A stretch of DNA of 64,000 nt from Rhizobium sp. BK313. GTDB lineage: Bacteria > Pseudomonadota > Alphaproteobacteria > Rhizobiales > Rhizobiaceae. Of this stretch, positions 45,515-53,687 are shown piece after piece. Within the stretch, counting starts at the first letter, position 1. The number at the start of each line of letters is the position of its first letter. A program made the position numbers and the translations under genes. The stretch is from positions 1,178,001 to 1,242,000 of the forward strand of contig NZ_JACHZQ010000001.1 of the NCBI RefSeq assembly GCF_014193655.1, written 5' to 3'. The notes below the pieces were generated by a model. It was not told the DNA's origin. It was given only the letters and a program-made list of their open reading frames with translations, and ran no database searches.

Positions 45515-46063
45515 TTAGACGATCGAGCTGCCGCTACTCTTGTCTTCGATCCTCCTGTTCAGCCGTGCGAATTCCTCGCGCAGCGCCGATAGCTCCGTCA
45601 GGACCTGCATGTCGATCTTCTGATGCAGCGAAAGCACCTCGAGTTCAGCCTTGAGGTTGACTTCATAATCCTTCGCCGCCTCGAAGCGGTCACGTTCGGT
45701 CTGGCGGTTCTGCGACATCATAATGATCGGGGCCTGGATCGCGGCGATCATGGAGAGGACGAGATTGAGGAAGATGAAGGGGTAGGGATCGAAGGCGCGA
45801 GTGAGAAGAACGATGGTGTTGACGACGCACCAGAATACCAGGAACAGCAGGAAGCAGACAATGAACGACCAGGAGCCGCCGACACGAGCAATGCTGTCCG
45901 CGAGGCGTTCGCCAAAAGAGGCTCTGGCGGAGAAGGCCGCATTGATATCGGTCGAAACGATTTTCCGCTCATGCGCCTTTTTCAATACGCGCTTTTCGAT
46001 CTCGCCCAGCTCCTCGGCTGTCTTGTCGAAATGCTGGTGAACGAAATTGGGTAGATTATACAT
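45515..46063 (-). CDS. DUF1003 membrane protein
   Basis: The 182-residue protein has two close transmembrane helices (near residues 66-85 and 99-118) framed by RLADSIARVGGSWSF and the conserved DPYPFIFLNLVLSMIAAIQAPIIMMSQNRQ region (two blocks). A coiled tail follows. This is the DUF1003 pattern; no function is known. The ATG at 46063 follows CGGAGTG. It lies 81 bases after the phosphoglycerol-transferase-like gene in the same direction and could be cotranscribed. Confidence 0.85.
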   Translation of the reverse strand: MYNLPNFVHQHFDKTAEELGEIEKRVLKKAHERKIVSTDINAAFSARASFGERLADSIARVGGSWSFIVCFLLFLVFWCVVNTIVLLTRAFDPYPFIFLNLVLSMIAAIQAPIIMMSQNRQTERDRFEAAKDYEVNLKAELEVLSLHQKIDMQVLTELSALREEFARLNRRIEDKSSGSSIV

Positions 46064-46144
46064 GGGAACACTCCGAAAACTTGATCGCTTTTGGCGCAAG
46101 TATTCGATTGCCCGATGGAAATGCAATGCGAAAAGGGTCGCAGC

Positions 46145-48073
46145 CTAACTGCCTTGGCTGACAAGCCAGGCATGCGATGGGAAGAAGCGATCGAGCCCGT
46201 ATTCCCGTCCGAACATCGCGTCATGCTGTAGATAGCGATAATCGCGCATCAGCGGATCTAGGTTCTGCTCTTTGCGAGCCCAATCCGGAAAAGCCTGATT
46301 GTCGCGCGTCGCCAATTGGTAACGATCGATGATGGTGTATTTCTTCTGCACGCGGCCGAGAAAGCCGGTGTAGAAGGGGTGCTCATAGCCGGCGGTCTTG
46401 AGAATATGGTAGGGCAGTTGCGACGGGCTGATCGTGCCGACATCCCTGCGCACGCCCTTCTTGCTCGACCAGATGACCAGCGGCGTTTCATGCTCCAGCT
46501 TCATCACATCGAGCGGCGCTTTTCGGGCCGCCACTTGTTCGGGCATGTAGCCGGTATCAGGATAGACAGTGCCAAGCGGCGGCAGATGATCGCCCCAGAG
46601 AACAATGATGGTCTCGCGGTCGCGCTTTGAAGCCCAATCCATCAGCATTTTCAAGCTTTGGTCAGCTTCTCGAACGCCCTGCGTATAAGTTGCCAGCGTG
46701 TCGCGATCGGCGTCGCTCAGATCGCCTTTGATGTCGACCGTATTTTCGGCGTAGCGATGCGGTTCATAGGGGCCGTGGCCCTGCAGGGTGACGGCGAAGA
46801 AGAAGTACGGCCGGTCCATCGCGTCGCCTTCGCGCATGATCTCCTTCATCAGCGAGTCGTCAGAGGCAAAAAGGCCGCGCTTCTCCATTGGCGGCATGGT
46901 GTCCTCGGTGCGGAATTCCTCAAAACCGAAAGCCTTGTAGACTTCGTTGCGGTTCCAGAACCAGCCGCTGAACGGATGAATGGAACGGGCGGCATAGCCT
47001 TCGCCGCGGAAGAAGGTGGCAAGTGATGGTATCGGCCGGCGGACATATTGCTGGTAGGGAATGCTGCCGTACGGCAGGAAGGCGTTGGAGAAGCCGGTCA
47101 GCGCCTCGAATTCGACATTGGCGGTCATGCCGCCGAATTCGGGAGAGAAGACATAGCCCGACTGTGCGGCACGGATGTTCGGCATGGGATCGGGCGTGAA
47201 GGTCAGTTTGGAAAATTTGGTCGGGTCCCAGAAGGACTCGCTCATCAGCATGATGACGTCGGGCTTTTCGCGTGGGCCGGAAAGATAAGCGTAGTTGCGG
47301 GCGGGTATCGCGTCGATCGCATTTTGTCCATAGCCCACTGGCGCTTTGACATCGGCCATCGGCAGGTTCAGCGAGAAGGCGATGATGAATCCGTTGTAAC
47401 CGTAGTTTTCCTTCTGGTCCCAAACGATCGGGATGATGCGCAGCTTTTCCCGGATGAACGAATTTTGCGTTGGATCCATCTGCGAGACGAACACAGCCAT
47501 GAGGGGCAGGCAGATGGACAGCCGCGTGATCCTCGCATTGCGCGAAAGCGTTGCTGCATGTCGCCACGCATAGCGCCAGAGAAAGGCGAGGGCAGCGATC
47601 GAGGCGATAATGCCGATAGCAACGGCAACCGCGGTCCATGGCCGCTCGCGCACGATTACCGGCATGAGTTCCATGGTCTGACGGGCAAAAAGGAAATCCG
47701 ACGGGTAGAGCGGATCAGAAAGATAATACTGCTTCTGATTGGAAATGAAGGCCGGAACCAGGACCACAGGCGCAACCACCAATATCGATTGATGCGCACG
47801 GCCGAAGCTGGCGTCGAGCAGCAGCATCAACAGTATGACGATGCCGACAGTGGTGAAGCCGGGATGGATGGGCGAAATGAAATAACCTGCAATATCCGAC
47901 AGTTCGCCACGTGCAACCCATTCGACTGATATGACGGTCAGGAGCGCAAGCAGGAAAGTCAGGATAAGGCTGAGAAGCTGACGTAGAACCGTCGATTGTC
48001 GTCTCGCCGTGCCAAGCTTTTGCAGAATGGCGAGCCTGCCTGCCGACGCAGAACTGGGTACCAGGGCGACCAC
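46145..48073 (-). CDS. Phosphoglycerol transferase / LTA-synthase-like sulfatase family protein, GTG start
   Basis: The 642-residue protein has about five transmembrane helices in residues 30-190, then a large periplasmic sulfatase-fold domain with LMSESFWDP near 279, EALTGFSNAFLPYG near 330 (nucleophile Thr expected), FFAVTLQGHGPYEPHRY near 432 and VLWGDHLPPLG near 501. Relatives move phosphoglycerol from phosphatidylglycerol to lipoteichoic acid or periplasmic glucans, releasing diacylglycerol. In rhizobia, cyclic beta-1,2-glucan substitution is a candidate role; this is inference. GTG 48073 follows GGAGAG. A Pho-box-like repeat lies 35 bases upstream. Confidence 0.82.
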   Translation of the reverse strand: MVALVPSSASAGRLAILQKLGTARRQSTVLRQLLSLILTFLLALLTVISVEWVARGELSDIAGYFISPIHPGFTTVGIVILLMLLLDASFGRAHQSILVVAPVVLVPAFISNQKQYYLSDPLYPSDFLFARQTMELMPVIVRERPWTAVAVAIGIIASIAALAFLWRYAWRHAATLSRNARITRLSICLPLMAVFVSQMDPTQNSFIREKLRIIPIVWDQKENYGYNGFIIAFSLNLPMADVKAPVGYGQNAIDAIPARNYAYLSGPREKPDVIMLMSESFWDPTKFSKLTFTPDPMPNIRAAQSGYVFSPEFGGMTANVEFEALTGFSNAFLPYGSIPYQQYVRRPIPSLATFFRGEGYAARSIHPFSGWFWNRNEVYKAFGFEEFRTEDTMPPMEKRGLFASDDSLMKEIMREGDAMDRPYFFFAVTLQGHGPYEPHRYAENTVDIKGDLSDADRDTLATYTQGVREADQSLKMLMDWASKRDRETIIVLWGDHLPPLGTVYPDTGYMPEQVAARKAPLDVMKLEHETPLVIWSSKKGVRRDVGTISPSQLPYHILKTAGYEHPFYTGFLGRVQKKYTIIDRYQLATRDNQAFPDWARKEQNLDPLMRDYRYLQHDAMFGREYGLDRFFPSHAWLVSQGS

Positions 48074-48107
48074 CGGTCTCTCCGAATGTTACAGAGCGTT
48101 CATATAA

Positions 48108-48125
48108 TTGTCACACCTTTGTCAT
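48108..48125 (+). promoter_or_regulatory. Pho-box-like direct repeat between the phosphoglycerol transferase and nadE genes
   Basis: TTGTCAC (48108-48114) and TTGTCAT (48119-48125) are spaced 11 bases apart, as in the PhoB site CTGTCAT-N4-CTGTCAT (5/7 and 6/7 matches). Orientation points to nadE, but the site is nearer the leftward phosphoglycerol-transferase-like gene. Confidence 0.45.
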
Positions 48126-48262
48126 GAATGCCGGATGAACCGCAAGGCTTGCTTAGTATTTTTCGGTGGGAAAATACTGCCTATGCGAGCACCGCTGTCT
48201 TTGGCGAACGAAGATAGCGGGAGGCTGTTGCGGAACAGGGTTGCGCTCGCTAAATATATGGC

Positions 48263-49942
48263 ATGACAGAACAAAGCCCCATCACCCAGACCATCCGCAT
48301 CGCCGTCGCCCAGCTGAACCCGACGGTCGGCGATGTCGCCGGCAACCTAGCCAAGGCGCGGGAAGCGCGGGCCGAGGCAGCGCGCGAAGGCGCGCACCTC
48401 CTGTTGTTGACGGAGCTGTTCATTTCTGGCTATCCGCCGGAAGATCTGGTGCTGAAGCCGGCTTTTATCCGCGCCTGCTGGAAGGCTGTGGAAAGCCTGG
48501 CGGCAGATACCGCCGACGGTGGGCCGGGCGTTGTCGTCGGCGTTCCGCGCCAGGACGCCACCGGCCGCTATAATTCCGTGGCCGTGCTCGACGGTGGCAA
48601 AGTGATCTTCATCAGGGACAAGGTCGATTTGCCGAACTACGGCGAGTTCGACGAAAAGCGGGTCTTCGACGAAGGCACTATTGCGGGGCCGGTCAACTTT
48701 CGGGGTGTTCGGATCGGTATCCCCATTTGCGAGGAGATCTGGAACGATCTCGGCATCTGCGAAACGCTGGCCGAAAGCGGGGCGGAAATTCTTCTGGTTC
48801 CGAACGGCTCGCCTTACTATCGCGGCAAGGTCGATGTCCGTCATCAGGTTGCACTCCGCCAGGTGATCGAGTCTGGTTTGCCGCTCATCTTTGCCGCCCA
48901 GGTTGGCGGGCAGGACGAGCTCGTTTTCGATGGCGCAAGCTTCGGGTTCAACGCGGACAAGTCGCTGGCTTTCCAGATGAGTCAGTTCGAAACCGCGTTG
49001 GCTGTGACGACCTGGAAGAAGAACGGCAGCGGCTGGCACTGCACCGAAGGTCCGATGGCTCATATCCCGGAAGGCGAGGAGGCCGATTACCGTGCCTGCC
49101 TGCTGGGTTTCCGCGACTATGTGAATAAGAACGGCTTCAAATCGGTCGTGCTCGGCCTTTCCGGCGGCATCGACTCTGCCATTTGTGCGGCGATCGCGGT
49201 CGATGCCCTTGGCGAAGAGCGGGTGCGCACGGTCATGCTGCCGTACCGTTATACTTCCGAGGATTCCCTGAAAGATGCCGCCGATTGCGCCAAGGCGCTT
49301 GGCTGCCGCTACGACATCGTGCCCATCGAGGAACCGGTGACCGGCTTCACCTCAGCGCTTTCGGACCTGTTCGAAGGCACCGACAGCGGCATCACCGAGG
49401 AAAACTTGCAGAGCCGTGCCCGCGGCACCATCCTGATGGCGATCTCCAACAAGTTCGGCTCGATGGTGGTGACGACCGGTAACAAGTCGGAGATGTCGGT
49501 CGGCTATGCCACGCTCTATGGCGACATGAACGGCGGCTTCAATCCGATCAAGGACCTCTACAAGATGCAGGTCTATGCGCTGTCGCGTTGGCGCAACCTG
49601 CATGTGCCACCAGGCGCGCTTGGACCGTCAGGCGAGGTGATCCCGTACAACATCATCGACAAGGCGCCTTCGGCTGAGCTGCGGCCGAACCAGACGGACC
49701 AGGATTCGCTGCCGCCCTATCCGGTGCTTGACGATATCCTGGAGTGCCTGGTGGAAAAGGAGATGGCCGTCGAAGAGATCGTTGCGCGCGGCCACGATGT
49801 CGCGACCGTCCATCGCGTCGAACATCTGCTTTATCTCGCCGAATACAAGCGCCGCCAGTCTGCGCCGGGCGTGAAGATCACCAAGAAGAATTTTGGTCGC
49901 GATCGGCGCTATCCGATCACCAACCGGTTCCGCGATCGTTGA
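48263..49942 (+). CDS. nadE: Glutamine-dependent NAD+ synthetase
   Basis: The enzyme amidates nicotinate adenine dinucleotide to NAD+ using glutamine and ATP. The 559-residue protein has an N-terminal nitrilase-like glutaminase domain (LTELFISGYPPEDL with catalytic Glu near residue 48, RDKVDLPNYGEFDE near 114, catalytic Cys in GIPICEEIW near 156). A C-terminal synthetase domain has the P-loop LGLSGGIDSAI near 297 and TGNKSEMSVGYATLYGD near 405. Both domains are complete. It is divergent from the phosphoglycerol-transferase-like gene. Confidence 0.95.
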   Translation: MTEQSPITQTIRIAVAQLNPTVGDVAGNLAKAREARAEAAREGAHLLLLTELFISGYPPEDLVLKPAFIRACWKAVESLAADTADGGPGVVVGVPRQDATGRYNSVAVLDGGKVIFIRDKVDLPNYGEFDEKRVFDEGTIAGPVNFRGVRIGIPICEEIWNDLGICETLAESGAEILLVPNGSPYYRGKVDVRHQVALRQVIESGLPLIFAAQVGGQDELVFDGASFGFNADKSLAFQMSQFETALAVTTWKKNGSGWHCTEGPMAHIPEGEEADYRACLLGFRDYVNKNGFKSVVLGLSGGIDSAICAAIAVDALGEERVRTVMLPYRYTSEDSLKDAADCAKALGCRYDIVPIEEPVTGFTSALSDLFEGTDSGITEENLQSRARGTILMAISNKFGSMVVTTGNKSEMSVGYATLYGDMNGGFNPIKDLYKMQVYALSRWRNLHVPPGALGPSGEVIPYNIIDKAPSAELRPNQTDQDSLPPYPVLDDILECLVEKEMAVEEIVARGHDVATVHRVEHLLYLAEYKRRQSAPGVKITKKNFGRDRRYPITNRFRDR

Positions 49943-49972
49943 TCGTAACGCCATCCGACGAGTGGAGAAGCA

Positions 49973-50800
49973 ATGCGCAGTTCGGTCGAGATCTACAATA
50001 TCCGCACCGGTGAAAACCGCGTCGTCTGGCGGACCGATCGGCTGGTCGAGGCGCCGAATTTTTCACCGGACGGGCGCTATCTGCTGCTGAATGGCGATGG
50101 ATTGCTTTATCGGCTCCCGCTTGACGGGAAGGCCGAGGCGGTTCAGGTCGATACCGGCTTTGCGACGCGATGCAACAACGACCACGGCATATCGCCCGAC
50201 GGTTCGCTGATTGCCATTTCCGACAAGACGGAACACGGCAAGTCCTGCATTTATGTTTTGCCGTCCGAGGGCGGAACGCCGCGGCAGGTTACGCGTAACC
50301 TGCCGTCCTATTGGCATGGCTGGTCGCCCGATGGGCGTCGGTTTTCCTATTGCGGTATCCGCGATAATATCTTCGACATCTACACGATTTCGATCGATGG
50401 CGGCGAAGAGACACGGCTGACGCATGGCGAGGGCCGCAATGACGGGCCTGACTATTCCGCCGACGGGCAATGGATCTATTTCAACTCCAGTCGCACCGGC
50501 CTGATGCAGATCTGGCGCATCCATCCCGACGGTACTGGTCTCCAGCAAGTGACAAGCGACAACTACGGCAACTGGTTCGCCCATCCGTCGCCGAAGAACG
50601 ACAAGGTCGTGTTGATTTCCTACGACCCCGATGTCTTCGACCATCCGCGCGATCTCCATGTGCGGCTGCGGCTGATGGACATGGATGGTGGCAACCTCAC
50701 GACGCTGTTCGAGCTATTCGGCGGACAAGGCACCATCAATGTGCCGAACTGGGCGCCTAATGGTGATGAATTCGCCTATGTCCGTTATGAGCCGGCCTGA
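49973..50800 (+). CDS. TolB-like WD40/beta-propeller protein
   Basis: The 275-residue protein repeats the TolB-type motif of SPDG followed by beta strands: FSPDGRYLLL near residue 31, GISPDGSLIAIS near 66, WSPDGRRFSYCG near 112 and YSADGQWIYFNS near 160. It lacks a signal peptide and starts directly in the propeller, so it is probably cytosolic, unlike true TolB. Function is unknown. It starts 31 bases after nadE with GAGTGGAGAAG before the ATG, so cotranscription with nadE is likely. Confidence 0.85.
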   Translation: MRSSVEIYNIRTGENRVVWRTDRLVEAPNFSPDGRYLLLNGDGLLYRLPLDGKAEAVQVDTGFATRCNNDHGISPDGSLIAISDKTEHGKSCIYVLPSEGGTPRQVTRNLPSYWHGWSPDGRRFSYCGIRDNIFDIYTISIDGGEETRLTHGEGRNDGPDYSADGQWIYFNSSRTGLMQIWRIHPDGTGLQQVTSDNYGNWFAHPSPKNDKVVLISYDPDVFDHPRDLHVRLRLMDMDGGNLTTLFELFGGQGTINVPNWAPNGDEFAYVRYEPA

Positions 50801-50966
50801 CGGCTCTGGACAGGTCAGATGCTCCGCTATAAATTCCGCATCGTTCGCAGGGCGCATCCGATCCGCGGGAAGGGCTAGGCCCACCTGATGCATAGAACGT
50901 AAGACTGCCACACCTCTTTTCAGTCTGTGGGCGCGGATACCGGACGTAAATGAAAGGAGGTCTTTC

Positions 50967-52724
50967 GTGACCACGCGCTCTTTGGCGGGCAACGCCACCA
51001 TCGATTCCCTGAAAAAGCAGGCCAAGGCTTTTCTGAAAGCCATCCACTCCGGTGATGAGGCGGCACGTAGCCGTGTCGCGCCGTATTTTGCTAACGTCAC
51101 GGATGTCGGGCTTCAGGACATCCAGCTCGTTCTTGCCCGTGAATATGGCTTCTCGAGCTGGACGAAACTCAAGGCACATCTGGTAAGCGCCAATCGCGGG
51201 GAAACCCCACGAGACCAGCTTGCCAATCAATTCCTGTCGCTGGTGACGGTTTCCTACTTTTCCCATATTCCGGCTGATCCGGAACGCTTCGATGAGGCGC
51301 TGCAATTGCAGGAGGCTAATCCTGACATTGCCGGGGAGAGTATCTACATTGCCGCGGCGCTTGGCGACGGCGCCGGCGTAACGCGCTGGCTCGATCGCCA
51401 GCCGCAGCTTCTTGATCGGAAAGGCGGGCCTTACGATTGGCCGCCCCTGCTTTACACCGCCTATGCCCGTTTGCCCGGCCGTTCCAGCCTGCCTGCGGCA
51501 AGGGTTTTGATCGAGCGCGGGGCCGATCCCAACGCCTTCTTCCTCGATGGTGGCCAATATCGCTTCACGGCGTTGACCGGTGTTTTCGGAGAGGGGGAAG
51601 CCGGCAAGGTCCGGCAGCCGCCGCATCCGGAGTGCGAGGCCTTCGCACGTTTGCTGCTCGACGCCGGAGCGGCAGCGAACGACAGCCAGGCACTCTATAA
51701 CCGGATGTTCGAGCCTGATAATTCCTGCCTGGAACTGCTGCTGGAATACGGGCTTTCTGCTGCCGACAAAAATAATTGGCTGGTGCGCGAAGACGGCGGA
51801 CTGGTGGCGAATTCGCAGACGGTCTTCGATTATCAACTGGCCTGGGCATGCGAGAAGCGCATGAGAGAACGGGTCAGGTTGCTGGTCGAGCACGGCGCGG
51901 ACGTCAACAAAGCGGTCAATGGCCGAACGCCTTTCGAATGGGCGCAGATCGGTGGTGACAACGAGCTGGCGCTATACCTCGTGGGGAAGGGTGCCGCCGC
52001 CGTCCGTCTCAAGCAAGAAGATTGGCTCTACCTTCAGATCATGACCGGCGAAATACCGGTGGATCAAATAGGACGAATGGTGACTGACCTCGACATTCCC
52101 GAGGCGATGCGGCGCGCCCACCCCGCCATGCTGCACGAAGCTGCGGGTGAAAATGCTGTCGAGCCTGCCCGTCGCATGCTCGCCCTCGGCCTCGACGTCA
52201 ACGCCATGACCAGTCGCACGCCGTTGCATGAGGCCGCGCTGCATGGCCATATCGATATGGTGAAGCTGCTGATCGAGTACGGCGCCGACACCACCATCCG
52301 CGATCCCTACCACTATTCATCGCCGATCGGCTGGGCGGAGTATAACGGCAAGCCGGAGATGGTTGAATTCCTCAAGACGCAACCGCTCGATATCTTTGCT
52401 GCCGCGGCCTTTGGCCAGATCGAGCAATTGGCTTCGCTTCTGGATAAATACCCCGAGCAGACAGACACCCGCTTCGGTGATTTCCGCCCGCGCGGGCAGG
52501 CGAGCCCGGAACGCGACTGGTTGACGCCACTAGGCTTTGCGATCCTCAATGGTCGCGTCGATGCGGTGCGTCTCCTGCTGGAGCGCGGCGCCGACCGTTC
52601 GGTGAGGGATGCATCCGGCCGCTCATACCGTGATCTGGCGCGGGAAACCGGCGACGAGTCTGTCGTCTCGCTGCTGAGAGCGCCTATTGTGCCGGCTGCG
52701 GTCCAGCGGCCTTCGGATGTTTGA
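50967..52724 (+). CDS. Ankyrin-repeat protein, GTG start
   Basis: The 585-residue protein begins with a helical LKKQAKAFLKAI and GFSSWTKLKAHL segment (residues 12-75) often seen before ankyrin repeats in rhizobial proteins. Ankyrin repeats are spread through the remainder; the clearest are TPLHEAALHGHIDMVKLLIE near 418 and TPLGFAILNGRVDAVRLLLE near 519, each ending in GADxxxRD. No signal peptide or membrane helix is seen. GTG 50967 is fixed by AAAGGAGG (50953-50960). Partner proteins are unknown. Its 3' end overlaps the convergent secreted protein gene by 41 bases. Confidence 0.87.
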   Translation: MTTRSLAGNATIDSLKKQAKAFLKAIHSGDEAARSRVAPYFANVTDVGLQDIQLVLAREYGFSSWTKLKAHLVSANRGETPRDQLANQFLSLVTVSYFSHIPADPERFDEALQLQEANPDIAGESIYIAAALGDGAGVTRWLDRQPQLLDRKGGPYDWPPLLYTAYARLPGRSSLPAARVLIERGADPNAFFLDGGQYRFTALTGVFGEGEAGKVRQPPHPECEAFARLLLDAGAAANDSQALYNRMFEPDNSCLELLLEYGLSAADKNNWLVREDGGLVANSQTVFDYQLAWACEKRMRERVRLLVEHGADVNKAVNGRTPFEWAQIGGDNELALYLVGKGAAAVRLKQEDWLYLQIMTGEIPVDQIGRMVTDLDIPEAMRRAHPAMLHEAAGENAVEPARRMLALGLDVNAMTSRTPLHEAALHGHIDMVKLLIEYGADTTIRDPYHYSSPIGWAEYNGKPEMVEFLKTQPLDIFAAAAFGQIEQLASLLDKYPEQTDTRFGDFRPRGQASPERDWLTPLGFAILNGRVDAVRLLLERGADRSVRDASGRSYRDLARETGDESVVSLLRAPIVPAAVQRPSDV

Positions 52725-53439
52725 GATCGAGGTTGCCCTGGTCGGTCGCGAGGAATTGCGGTCCGACCTGGCGCACCTTGTTTGCCGAGGGATCGTAGGG
52801 CCGGTCCTGTGGTACCTGTTTGGGCTGAACCTGAGTCATCGCCGGCGCCGAGGTCACCGGAAACTGCCGTTGCGGCAGCGTGGCGTCCGTCTGAGGCTTC
52901 CTCGTCTCGATTGTCGTGACCGAACTTTCCGGCTGCGCCAGCGACTGCTGTTCAGGCGCGTAAGCCTCCGGCTTCAATCTGGTATTGATAATGGTGTCCG
53001 GCTGGGCCGAAGCCGGAGCACTGCAGCCATTCCGTTGCATGGCAGCCAGCAATTGGCGGCGCTGTGCCCCCTCGGCGTCGACGCGGGTTAAACTCAGCTC
53101 ACGCTCATCCATCAATGAACCAAGATCCTGCTGCATCCGGTCCAGCGACATCTGCATTTCGTCGCAGGCACCACTATCCCCGGAGCCGACGATCACCATG
53201 CTGCTGTCGAAAGAGCAACCCTGATTGCGCATATCGCTCTTCAGTTGCCGGATCATGAGGTTTTGTTTGACGATGGCGCGCGAAAGCTGCCGTGTTTCGG
53301 CGCTGGCACCGATGACTTCGGTGACATTGGCATAACGGCCACGCAACTCGTCGCAGATGGTATTCGTCTGCGCAAAAGCCGGCGCCGTCACCAACAGGGA
53401 CAGCAAAAGACAGGAGGAGAAATTTCTGCCGCGGTTCAC
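52684..53439 (-). CDS. Secreted hypothetical protein, Cys- and Gln/Pro-containing
   Basis: I do not recognise this 251-residue product. With the chosen GTG start it has a good signal peptide (FSSCLLLSLLVTAPAFA, cleaved near residue 20). A helical coiled region with four Cys (TICDELRGRY, NQGCSFD, GACDEMQ, RNGCSAP) follows, then a Pro/Gln-rich tail from about residue 145. The open frame extends 37 codons upstream to a TTG at 53550, which would bury the signal peptide, so GTG 53439 is preferred. The Cys pairs suggest disulfides in the periplasm. The gene overlaps the ankyrin gene at its end. Confidence 0.65.
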   Translation of the reverse strand: MNRGRNFSSCLLLSLLVTAPAFAQTNTICDELRGRYANVTEVIGASAETRQLSRAIVKQNLMIRQLKSDMRNQGCSFDSSMVIVGSGDSGACDEMQMSLDRMQQDLGSLMDERELSLTRVDAEGAQRRQLLAAMQRNGCSAPASAQPDTIINTRLKPEAYAPEQQSLAQPESSVTTIETRKPQTDATLPQRQFPVTSAPAMTQVQPKQVPQDRPYDPSANKVRQVGPQFLATDQGNLDLKHPKAAGPQPAQ

Positions 53440-53687
53440 AATTTTGCTCTTCGAAAGCGGTTCGACCTCAGGGAACGATACAGCGTGGAGCTTAACAACG
53501 TACCTATCAGAAATGCGCTTCTTGCGGGAGTATTTTTGCGAATTGGCCAAGGCGGAGCGTAGTTCTTACCTTTGCGACCGCTAAGCGAGATTGCCAAGCA
53601 GGGCAATTGCCGATGCAACCGGAAACCAGCCGTCAACAGCTTCGCCGCGGCCGCCTCTCAGGACGGCCGCCGGACGCGTGTATTTGC

